NCBI GenBank assembly: GCA_012274445.1
Contig: JAAROD010000007.1
Location: forward strand, 310,001 to 374,000
Direction of reading: 5' to 3'
Source: Sclerotiophoma versabilis
Taxonomy: Eukaryota; Ascomycota; Dothideomycetes; Pleosporales; Didymellaceae
Length of the DNA: 64,000 nucleotides
The notes under the pieces are model-generated. The model worked only from the letters and a program-made list of their open reading frames with translations. It was not told where the DNA came from and made no database searches. Positions 22,291 through 31,283 of the stretch are shown piece by piece. The position numbers and the translations under genes are program-made. Position 1 is the first letter of the stretch; each line of letters starts with the position of its first letter.

Positions 22291-23310
22291 GATTCACAGC
22301 AGCGAAAATTATCTCTCTGTTCTTATCCTAGCTTGGATATATGTCTTGTCGGCCCGCCGGGTCGAGCTCATGCCAACAACATGCTCCCTCAAGTACATCA
22401 AGCCCATGCGGTACACAACAACGCTGCATACGATGCAGGATCCGCAGTCAAGGAGCAGAATCGAGTTCATATAGAAATCGATTACACACAACGAGAAGAG
22501 GTGCGGTGGCAGGCTGCCGTTCTGTCGCCGGATCCAGGGTAGGGTGCTACGATGCGTTGGCGTATGCTATTTTTCTATCTCCCTGGTCTGTACGGATGCA
22601 CTCGGATCTCCAGTTTTCGTATCGTTGCCTCGGAGGGGCATCGAGACCTTGGTCTCCGCGCCGACATCCTCAGTGGTCTGTGAGTATGTCAGCAGATTCT
22701 GCGTTCGTCACAATATAGTGGACCAGTATTACGCTGCACTGGCGGTTGCTTTTCTGCTTCCAGCTCGCCGAACGCTGCAGCTACCTACTCCAATGATCAG
22801 CAAATCAAGATTCCAACGTGGTATTCAAAAGATTAAAACATCTAATAGCTCTACGCATCTGAAGGATTTTGTGGACAAATTTCTCGCCTGGAGTTAAAAC
22901 GTCCGAGCCATCCGGCTCTTACTACTTAGTGTCTTCTCCGAGCCACAAATTGAATGCAACGTCGTCACTCCGTGGCTCTAGGGGACTTTTGCTGCGACAG
23001 ATAGCCTGGCTCGGAGTGTTCTGTACATCATCGCGCGTATGTGCATGGAAAAGACGCCTGCTGTTGCCTACTTTTGGCTGGGTGTTGCAGTTCTTGGCTT
23101 GCAGCAGCGATACTTACAGAACATCCGACGTGGGCAGGTTCCGATCGACCTCCATAGCGCAGCTTGGTCAGGAACGATGCAGTCACTCATGCAGCAGCTC
23201 GTGTCAAATTCACTGGTCTCACATGGACGGGTAACGGGCGCAAACGAGTGTTGACTGCTCTCACTGTCCAGATCGGACGGTCACATTAATGATGTCTATG
23301 TGGTAGTACA
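22291..23310 (+). pseudogene. Relic of a large fungal hypothetical-protein gene
   Basis: Several disconnected frames in the same direction look like pieces of one protein: 22544-22897 with ALGSPVFVSLPRRGIETL and VDQYYAALAVAFLLPARR, and 23039-23254 with AYFWLGVAVLGLQQRYL, VPIDLHSAAWSGTMQSLMQQ and RVTGANEC. From memory these blocks resemble a recurrent ascomycete hypothetical family in which an 'ADECRLL' segment follows the Trp-Ser-Gly-Thr block. Here the expected Arg codon after GANEC is TGA (23252-23254), and the frame continues LLSLSRSDGH beyond it. A CGA-to-TGA change is the kind RIP produces. Frame changes between the blocks make an intact gene unlikely. Function unknown; family match unverified. 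Confidence 0.45.
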
Positions 23311-23540
23311 CTTATGCAAATCTCGACAAGAACTGATCTAAGCAAACCCAGGTTGTCTCTTCCGCTTGCTGCACTTAGTTTATCAGATTTGACTGGAATA
23401 GCTTCACTCCTATTAAGAGACCTTTAACTTTAGGTGCCGAGATATCAATTTTCACTATCGTTGTAGATCCTGCTCTTCTAGCAGTCCAAATCGTGAGGGT
23501 GTGATCGTAGTCGAGACTATTTCCTGCCGTTCTCATAGTT

Positions 23541-24694
23541 TCAATCCAAAAACCATTTCGGCACCTCTGGTCCCCACACTGCCAGGCTTTCGTCGCCCGC
23601 TTCACCCCATCCCACTGGTGTATCTTCGTTGACAAGATCGCCGTCTGCATAGTGCTCAATCATGTTTCCCGTGGTATCCCACCAGTAGTCAAATAATTGA
23701 CTCCCCAGGATGTGCCGTCCAAGTCCCCATACGGACTTGTATCCCTTCTTGGCGAGCCACTCATGGCCTAGGGATTGTGTGTCGAAGTCGTGTACCTCGA
23801 AACTGCTGTGATGCACATGGCTGGTCTTGTTCGTGCTGAAGAAGATAGTATGGTGGTCTGTGTAGTCCTGCCCCAGATCGATGTGCGCAAAGATTGCTAC
23901 GTCCTTCTTCTCTCCCTCCGTTGTGTTGACGTACAAGATATCTGTGGGTACGATGTTGAAGGTGCGTGTGTACCAGTCCATCTGTGCCTCGAAGTTCTGC
24001 ACGCACAATCCGTAGTGGCCCAACTTATAGACTGCTGCGGGGCCAGGCTTAAAGCGTTGAAAGCGCGCGATTCGTGGCTTTTCGTTCTCGTAGTTTGTGG
24101 TTAGGATCTCCGGGTATGGACCGGGTTGTTTCTTCTCCTGTCCCTGGATTAGGCTGATAGGGAAGCCTTCAGGGTCATGGAGAGTGACGAGGTACCCACC
24201 ACCTGGCGCATCTGAGAGGGATTCAATTTGCCCAGCGCCAGGAACTTTTGCAGCTTTCTCTAGTTCTGCATAGCTTTCGACTTCGAAGCATCCTCCTAGG
24301 AATTTCTTCTCTCCCTTCTGCGCGTAGTAGACGTACTGATCGTCACCGTAGCCCTTGAACCATCGAGCGGAGTCGGTTTTATGGGCGACTGTCATGCCGA
24401 AGTCTCGTAAAAAAACCGTGATCTCATCGAGGTCTGGATGTTGGTAGCGCATGTGTACGAGTTTTGTGAGTTTGATCTGCGCATTGCGGTCGATATTGTG
24501 CTCGGATTGCCATTGGCGCAGAGGTTTGCAGGGTTTGGGTATTGCTTCGATTTGAGGAACGGAGGAGCCGCGGTTTGGTGATGTCTCGCGACTAGGTTGC
24601 TGGATGCATGTAAGCTCTAGCAATCAAAGTGTAATTAATGGAGTTGATAACGAACCGCAGGTGTGATCTTCTCTTGCAAGTCGTTAAATGTCAT
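23541..24694 (-). CDS. VOC-fold extradiol dioxygenase-like protein
   Basis: Model complement(join(23541..24599,24656..24694)), 365 aa. A 13-codon first exon (MTFNDLQEKITPA) is joined across a 56-bp intron to QPSRETSPN. Two VOC (glyoxalase/dioxygenase) modules are visible. The first starts LTKLVHMRYQHPDLDEITVF and the second VYKLGHYGLCVQNFEAQMDW. In the second module His of LGHYG, His in TSHVHHSSFEVHD and Glu of MIEHYADGD occupy the positions of the 2-His-1-Glu iron site of extradiol (catechol 2,3-type) dioxygenases, so an iron enzyme acting on an aromatic diol is plausible. The substrate is not deducible. Its only near neighbour is transposon debris. Confidence 0.82.
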
Positions 24695-25062
24695 GATACT
24701 GAAGTTTGACTGAAATACTGAATCAACCAATTCAGAAGGCTGAGAAAGACCAATGCATCAAGTATATGTAAATATGTTTGGTTGCCAGGCTCGGATGTGG
24801 GGAGCAGTGGCTCCACGATGTGCCGAATGTGGGGTCCCCGCACTTGTGGTGTGGCGCCGCATGTCTGACAGTCCCACATCTTCTCGACGACTGCTCTAAG
24901 TCGTATTCTGTTTTGTCTCCGGAGCTGCGACGCGTCGTATGTATGCGGGAGAGTAGTGATGACGTAAGATCTTTCGTCGGGCTACTTAGGAGTACCGAAA
25001 AGATAGTGCGCTTTACTATGTCGATCTTGTCACCGACTTCTACCGGTAGGTATAGGATGTTA
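24695..25062. other. Intergenic left of the transposon relic
   Basis: Promoter side of the dioxygenase-like gene. An open frame crossing 24778-25164 into the transposon has no recognisable protein before the transposase start. The TA at 25061-25062 is the likely left target-site copy. Confidence 0.45.
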
Positions 25063-25957
25063 AACTCGGCCATATGGATCTCGGTCTACTATAAAGATCG
25101 GTCACCCCACCGCCACGCGTCACCCAGTTTGAATAGGAATTCCCTCAACCACCACGCTTTCAGAATGGACAAACGTGAAGCAGCTATACAAGCAGCTATC
25201 AGCGACCTTAAATCTGGTATTCTTACAAGCAAACGGCAGGCTGCTAAGGCCCATGGTATTCCCCGATCAACCCTACAAGAGCGCCTCAACGGTCGTCAAC
25301 CCAACGCGATAGCCCATCAACAACAACAGCGATTGACTCCAGAACAAGAAGAGTATCTAGTGAATTGGATACTTAGAGAGGACTCAAGCGGAAAACCCCC
25401 CTCCCATTTACGTGTACGAGAAATGGCCACTCAAATTCTTCTCGCGAACGGTGACAAAGACCCCCTTGGGCAACTATGGGTACCGCATTTTATCAAACGC
25501 AACCCACACGTTGCCTCGATCGTTAAACGAAAATGTGAGGGCGCGCGGACTACAGGAGCCAACCACTTCAAGCCTTTCTTGAGCTGTTTGAGCGTACTCG
25601 GGTTGAACTAGGTATACAGGTTGAGGATATGCGGAATATGGATGGGACTGGAGTCGGCCTTGAAAATCAATTAGGTAGCTCTAAAACCACTACTCGCAAG
25701 AGAAAGCGAGTTCAGATTGACGCCAATGAGCTCTATGCTGATGCTGACGCTATAAAGGCTGCTGTTGAGAAAGCAGCAGCTATAGAGAGTCAAAAGTCAA
25801 GCACAAGACCAGAAAACGAGGCTCAGAAGGCAGTAGCAGCAGCAGCAGCTCGCTCACTTCAGGCCATGTGTACAGAGTGGCAAATATAACTATTGTTGGC
25901 GAAGAATCACGACTCCAAAGCTAGGTCATATCTGGCCGCACTCTATATGGCCGAGCC
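25063..25957 (+). mobile_element. Internally deleted Fot1/pogo (Tc1-mariner) element
   Basis: About 895 bp bounded by inverted ends: left aactcggccatatgga and, read on the minus strand, right ggctcggccatatagag. Each is flanked by TA, the target site of this superfamily. The two first bases of the ends differ as aa versus gg, and another position as g versus a; all are transitions, as RIP would give. Typical autonomous relatives are roughly twice this size, so this looks like a nonautonomous derivative that kept its ends. Confidence 0.72.
25165..25889 (+). pseudogene. Truncated Fot1/pogo-type transposase
   Basis: The frame 25165-25611 (MDKREAAIQAAISDLKSG...) encodes a psq-type helix-turn-helix (SKRQAAKAHGIPRSTLQERL) and a CENPB/Tc5-type DNA-binding domain (LTPEQEEYLVNWILRE through GQLWVPHFIKRNPHV). 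A frameshift near 25570 moves the continuation (FLELFERTR, then MRNMDGTGVGLEN) into another frame. Immediately after this start of the catalytic domain the sequence jumps to a typical C-terminal tail (KTTTRKRKRVQIDANELY to the stop at 25889). Nearly all of the DDE catalytic core is therefore missing. It cannot encode an active transposase. Confidence 0.82.
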
Positions 25958-25959
25958 TA

Positions 25960-27242
25960 TGGAACCCCTACATAGGGCGCATTATATATAAATTATAGGA
26001 TTAGATACAGCTATAAATCAATTCGAACAGACACATAGGCGTAGTAGATGTAGCTCCTCGACTAACAGTTGAATGGGTAAAGCTGAAAGGAGCTAGTAAC
26101 TTGTAGCGTAGGAAGGTTTCTGCGCTTTGCATTATACCGCTCGGCCTGCACTCGCGTGCCAAAACGAGGTATCAGGCGCTCACGGTGGCTTCTAGCAAGT
26201 TATACTGACGCAGGGCAGCACCCGATGGAACGCATGGTAGTCAATGCGGGCTCGGCAGCACTGCGAGATCCCAAAGGAGGTGAAGTTGAAGGAGCCGAAG
26301 AAGCTGAAGAAGTGGGCCTTGCAGCTCGTCCACAGCACCAAGAGCAGAGCTGAGCAGAGCAGAAAAGAGAAAAGACATAGCTTCAAGACCACGCGTTTGA
26401 CACAACAACATCTCTCTGCAGGCAGGGAAGAGTCAGACACTAATTAATCTTACTACCTTCTTTGCTATTGAGTCGCACATGGAGACCCGTAGAGTACGCA
26501 CAGGACGTGTAAAAGATAGGTATAGTTCAATACCATGGTTCGATAGGGGATCGACACGCTTACACATATTCGTTTTCCATACTCGAAACGCCTGGGTCGA
26601 TCGGTTTTACTTCTCAAATGATTTCCTTCTTCATTCACTCCAACTTCTCAACATAATTTTAGTTTGCTAACTCCAACTGTCCATCAGCTTCGCTCAGACC
26701 TCCGTCATCTCCACCTGCACGCTTTGTACTACACTCTGTGCCGCAAACTTATATTGTCTCAGCGCCGGTATCACAACATGCCGCCGGGCAAGCGCCACAT
26801 GTTCAAAGTGTGATTGCTACGCGATAGACTAGCGTTCAGTTTGAAACATTGTCCAGAATGCATGAACGATTGGCAATGCTTGCAAGACGTTGTTGACTGG
26901 ACAATCTACACGGTCATAGAGTGAGGAAGGCGAGTTAGCTGTCAATCCGTGCGACGCGAGGAAGTTGCGAGGAATCTGTAAGGTGAAGGCTTGTTTGCAC
27001 TGTCATAAGGTCATGAACTATTTAAGTGTGTGGTGGGTATCGTCTCTCCAAGATATGCACGCCGTGTCATCACTAACTCCATTCCCCAAAACGCATGCAC
27101 CCGGAAATTCTGTACAAGGAAGTATGTATACACAATAGGGTATATCGCAGCAAACCAAACGTCAGACCTTTTGTCTTCAACGCCAGACTATGAGATCTCG
27201 ATAGATCCCAAATATAACACAAAAGAAGTAGAGCATGACAGC
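25960..27242. other. Intergenic, probably repeat-derived debris
   Basis: About 1.28 kb between the transposon and the MIZ gene. It is AT-rich at 25980-26020. A short inverted pair (agctcct near 26053, aggagct near 26090) is visible. Open frames at 26156-26353 and 26479-26670 look random. Confidence 0.4.
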
Positions 27243-30200
27243 TCAGTCGCTGTCGAGATCAATGATCTCGTAGGCAACAGGAGGGTTCGACCGCGCAGCA
27301 GTTGGCATTGCAGTAGGAACAGGTTCAGGTGTGTCGCGATCTTGAACACCGTTTGGATCTCGTTCCTCGGGCTTCGGTTCCCATGACCCGTTCTGGTCGA
27401 CTATGATGGCTCTCGTCTCCAGCAGACCCTTCTTCTCGAGGTCTCTACGTACGTCGACCAGGAACTCATCAACAACCAAGGTGTTTGGGCGTGCATCGGC
27501 CCTGCAGATGGGACAGCGCCACTGGTCGGCTGTAGACACGTCGCCTTTTCGAGGTCGAGTCTCAAGGAAGGTATCAAGGTCGAAGCATTCATTGTGGAGA
27601 CAAGCCGTGCCTCGAACAGGCGTGTCACAGATCTTTGAAGCACTGAATGGGTCGCGCAGGTTGATCGTGAGGGTGCTCTCTACTAGAACAATGTCATCGT
27701 CATCATCGTCGGCGGAGCTGGGAGACAGTTTGCGCTTGATGTCATTGATCGTCTTCTCTGCCGGTATTATGTTGTTGTGGCAAAGCTCCTTGATGGACGC
27801 TTGAGTCATGACGCCCAGGAACTCAATGGCCACGAGATAACTTCGGTGAGTAGTGTCGCTCGCATTGCTCATGATTGAAACCTCTAGGACGTTGGGACCC
27901 TCTCTGACCAACCCTGTAAGATCGACAGGAAGATCTTTGCTGTTGTGCAGCTTTCTCCGTAGTTGCAAGGGAGTCTTGTTGAAGGTAAAGTAGGAGTGAG
28001 GTATCCAGCTGTTCTCGGAGACAGCCCAAACGCTGTCGTTCGGTTCCTCATTAGATGGCCATTTAACACACCGTAATCGAATAGTCTTCTGGTTTCTGTC
28101 AATAGCTCTGCCGTCAGCAGCGCCTGGGGCGGTGGGTAGTGCTTTCGCAACGGACTCGACCTCTTTCCCGGATAGAGTAAACGATAGCTTTTCGACTGCG
28201 TTGTTTGGATTCGCAACCCGCTGCGGCTTTAGCAAGAAACCTTGCCAGTAATAATGGAGTGGAGAAGAGAGGTTCGAAGCGTGCAAAACCGGGCTTCGAA
28301 GGTGAGCTTGGTGTAAGGCAAAACGAGATGGAGTTGGTACCCGCTGCTGTGGCTGTATCAAGCCCTGCCGTGGGAGCAACGCTGTGGAACCTTGACGGAG
28401 GCGAGGTAAGGGTTGGGTCTGCGATGCCGTGCGGTGATGCGTTGTTTGAGGCTGCGGCTGTTGGCGACGGCGAGCGACGGTCATGTCCTCGGTGACGGGT
28501 GTATTGTAAGTTGAGCTGTGAGCCTGTGGTTGTAGTCGTTGTTGCTGTCGGTGTGTTTGAGTTGCAGGTGAGTTGATTGGCTGAAAAGCTTGCCTTTGTC
28601 GCAACGCTTCGAATGAATGTGTAATTTGGGTGAAGTCAAAAACCCAGGCTTGCAATTCTTCGTCTACATGCTGACGACTTCCCGATAAACGCATGGACCT
28701 TTGTTGATCGAAAAATACTTGCGCCCGGCAGAAGGCTTGTAGTGCTTGGTTTTCAAAATGACTCTTTTCTGGCCCATCAGGGTAACCTCCCCAAAGGATA
28801 CGGATGATGGACCTGAAAAGGAGGCGTTGAAATGTCACCGAGGTAATTGCACAATTAGCGAACTCTCGTGGGGTGGGTGGAATCCTCCGTCTCTCGCATG
28901 CTTGTCTCAATGGTCCAACGTTAGGTGAGTAGTTCACAAACACTGTAAAGTCGCGCTCTGCATGCTGGTACCTCGTTGGCCAGTTCGATGCAAGATAGTC
29001 AACTGGGAATGGAAAGTTGCAGAAGAAGTGCAGGAAAGGCGGTGACAGTTGGGAATTGTCGTCGAGTGTCTCCTGCATTAGCAAGTATGCTGCGTTGAGG
29101 TTTCGGTTGGATTGCAGATCGGGGGGTAGAGATTGTAGCGAACAGGTCATTAGACAATAGTACTGATGCAAGGTCAAGTAAGCCCAGTCCTGACCCCTCA
29201 CCGCTTCCTCCAGGACCTGTAAGCGTGTTTTGTCTGTACGAGAGCGAGCAGTGGTCGAAGCGGCAGTATTTGTTTTGAAGGTCTCTAGCATCTGCATACA
29301 ATTGCCAAACGAGTACCAGTCATCGTAGTATGACGATCGGGTACGTAAAGGTGGAATACGGCGAGGGTGCGCAGCCTGCTGTACATTCGGCAACATGCCA
29401 AACGGTCGAGCACTGAGCGGCGGACTGGCATGTGTTTGGCGTATAGGCGGACCCTGGATCGGGTGAAGTTGCAGCGGCGATGGATTGCTGCGCAAATTTG
29501 GTGAGCGAGCCAGCAATTGGGCCGTCTGAACAAGACGTGGGGAAGCCGTCTGTACGTTTGGGAGTTGACCAAGGGAAGGGCTACGGCTCGGGGCGTGGCT
29601 TGGGGCGTGGCTTAAAGAAGGATTCGCATGCTGTGCGCGCGGTGTTGAATGCCGGTGTGGGAGGTCTGGGAACGGAGGTAGAACAGAAGGCAAGACTGTG
29701 TTTGGTGTACTTGCTGTGGCACTTGGCTGCCATTGAGTCGCACTGTCGATGCGAGCTCTCTTCTCCACGGGCGCTGGATCCTCTTCGGCTGGACGCTTTG
29801 GCAGGGGAGGGTCCTGTCGCACATGATTCCCCGTGGCGATTGCTCGAAGTGGGCTGGAGGCGTTCAGCGAGCGCAAGGGTGGAAGATCGAAGCCGTCGAC
29901 GTTGGCCGGTCGCCTAGTCTCTCTCTCGTTGCTGTGCACCTCTTCACCACGCATATCCTCCTCACTCAGAGTAGGGGAGGGGAGCACAATGACGTGGGCA
30001 CGAGCATGACTGGCAGGCTGGTGGTGAGCTGTGACGATGTTGGCGAGCTGCGGCGACGTCGAGTTCGAAGAGGGCGACGTCGCAGCCGAGGGCGCCGTCG
30101 TGGGAGCAGCAGCCTCTGTCACGTGCTGGTAGTCGACGACATCAGGCGGCGCGTGTTTCCCAGGTCTTCCTCTTTGTCTGGCGGGATGGGGCGCAGGATG

Positions 30201-30362
30201 GGGCGGGAGGTGTGAGGGCCCAGGTCGGGTGTCGTTGAGCGGGCCAGTCATCCATGACTTGATGTGCCGTCTCCCCAGCGCATAGTTGAGTGTGCTCGCG
30301 GTTGCGGTTGCGTCTGCTCGACGAGGATCAGCCGAAGCACTGGCGCGCACACCGGCAGGCAT
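27243..30362 (-). CDS. MIZ/SP-RING zinc-finger protein (PIAS/Siz-like)
   Basis: An uninterrupted frame of up to 1262 codons; the start at 30362 (MPAGVRASASADPRR, 1039 aa) is preferred because the conserved-looking STLNYALGRRHIKSWMTG lies just after it. Upstream codons are Leu/Cys/Arg strings produced by CAG-rich repeats. The SP-RING is near the C-terminus: ICDTPVRGTACLHNECFDLD with WRCPICRADARP, followed by a short acidic SUMO-interaction-like tail ending VAYEIIDLDSD. The first 350 residues are Pro/Ser-rich and disordered; the middle (YDDWYSFGNCMQMLETFK to AFCRAQVFFDQQRS) is helical, and a PINIT-like beta region precedes the RING. The family acts as nuclear SUMO E3 ligases; the substrate is unknown. 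A start at 30251 is the other candidate. Confidence 0.8.
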   Translation of the reverse strand: MPAGVRASASADPRRADATATASTLNYALGRRHIKSWMTGPLNDTRPGPSHLPPHPAPHPARQRGRPGKHAPPDVVDYQHVTEAAAPTTAPSAATSPSSNSTSPQLANIVTAHHQPASHARAHVIVLPSPTLSEEDMRGEEVHSNERETRRPANVDGFDLPPLRSLNASSPLRAIATGNHVRQDPPLPKRPAEEDPAPVEKRARIDSATQWQPSATASTPNTVLPSVLPPFPDLPHRHSTPRAQHANPSLSHAPSHAPSRSPSLGQLPNVQTASPRLVQTAQLLARSPNLRSNPSPLQLHPIQGPPIRQTHASPPLSARPFGMLPNVQQAAHPRRIPPLRTRSSYYDDWYSFGNCMQMLETFKTNTAASTTARSRTDKTRLQVLEEAVRGQDWAYLTLHQYYCLMTCSLQSLPPDLQSNRNLNAAYLLMQETLDDNSQLSPPFLHFFCNFPFPVDYLASNWPTRYQHAERDFTVFVNYSPNVGPLRQACERRRIPPTPREFANCAITSVTFQRLLFRSIIRILWGGYPDGPEKSHFENQALQAFCRAQVFFDQQRSMRLSGSRQHVDEELQAWVFDFTQITHSFEALRQRQAFQPINSPATQTHRQQQRLQPQAHSSTYNTPVTEDMTVARRRQQPQPQTTHHRTASQTQPLPRLRQGSTALLPRQGLIQPQQRVPTPSRFALHQAHLRSPVLHASNLSSPLHYYWQGFLLKPQRVANPNNAVEKLSFTLSGKEVESVAKALPTAPGAADGRAIDRNQKTIRLRCVKWPSNEEPNDSVWAVSENSWIPHSYFTFNKTPLQLRRKLHNSKDLPVDLTGLVREGPNVLEVSIMSNASDTTHRSYLVAIEFLGVMTQASIKELCHNNIIPAEKTINDIKRKLSPSSADDDDDDIVLVESTLTINLRDPFSASKICDTPVRGTACLHNECFDLDTFLETRPRKGDVSTADQWRCPICRADARPNTLVVDEFLVDVRRDLEKKGLLETRAIIVDQNGSWEPKPEERDPNGVQDRDTPEPVPTAMPTAARSNPPVAYEIIDLDSD

Positions 30363-31283
30363 GGCTCCTCGGCGACGGCGGCCAAATGAGAAGCGCCGTA
30401 GTGGATATCTGCTTGCAGGGGCGGGGACTGGCGAGCGACACGCCGTGGCAGGAAGCGCGACGGATGCGGGGAGAGCATGTCCATGAGCAGCTACAGACGG
30501 TCGGCGGGCACGGGCAGGGCACGGGCAGGGCACGATGAGACGGCTTGGCTGTGTGTCGTGCCGGCGCTGGCTGTTGCGAGGAGGCAGTCGCGGCGAGGGC
30601 AAGCGGCCGTTGGAGGCAGGCGTGGGCGGGTGTTGGGGCAGTCGCGACCGGCCATGCAGACGTTCGCGACTGCACGTCGTTGCGGCGGCGCTAACGAGGC
30701 AGCAGTAGTGGCGGCAGCAGCAGCAGCAGTCGTGGAACAGCAGACGAGGCAGGCAGAGCAGGCAGAGCAGCCAAAGCAGCCAAAGCAGCCAAGGTGGCGC
30801 TGCACGGCAGCTTGGTCGGCCTGCATGGCCCGCGGCGGCGAGAGGACATGTCAACGCTGCTCGAGGAGCGCTGCTGCCCGTCCCACGTCGCACAGCTGTT
30901 AACAGCCATGGGTTGACGAGGAAGCGCTGCCGCACGACCGCATCTGAGTGGCTGGCCCGTGGCTCGCCGCCCCGGTCCAAGAATAGAGCGCCAGACGTGC
31001 CACGATACAGGCCAAAGCCGCACCACCTCATTACACTTTGCCCACAGCTGTCCTCTGCCCGCCTCGAACAACGGCGCGCTCGGGAGCATCCTCAAAGCGG
31101 CGCCTCCGAGTCAGTCCGCATCACCACCCCTTTGGGCGACGACGGCGATCGCGCAGACGCTCCCGCACTATATCACTCCATGATGCTCGCCCGCTGACGC
31201 TGGCCTGGTGTTTGACGCCTTCGACTCGCACGCCCGCCTGCCCGCCCGCCGCGCCCTGCACGCCTCCCACCCCCGGCCCAACC
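30363..31283. promoter_or_regulatory. GC-rich divergent 5' region of the MIZ and BOI genes
   Basis: About 920 bp, strongly GC-rich, between two outward-facing genes. Frames are open on both strands because of composition and repeats, so open length is not evidence of coding here. It probably holds both promoters and 5' UTRs. Confidence 0.5.
30699..30795. repeat. CAG-rich simple repeats
   Basis: Consecutive runs of gcagcagcag, then (gcaggcaga)n-like units, then three copies of a gcagccaaa unit. On the minus strand they translate to Leu-Trp/Leu-Cys strings that mimic a membrane helix, which is an artefact of the repeat. Confidence 0.8.

Noticed and set aside
30363..31031. N-terminal 220 codons of the longest MIZ frame, with an apparent membrane helix
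   Set aside because: The hydrophobic string is produced by CAG/CCAAAG repeats; composition is unlike the rest of the protein.
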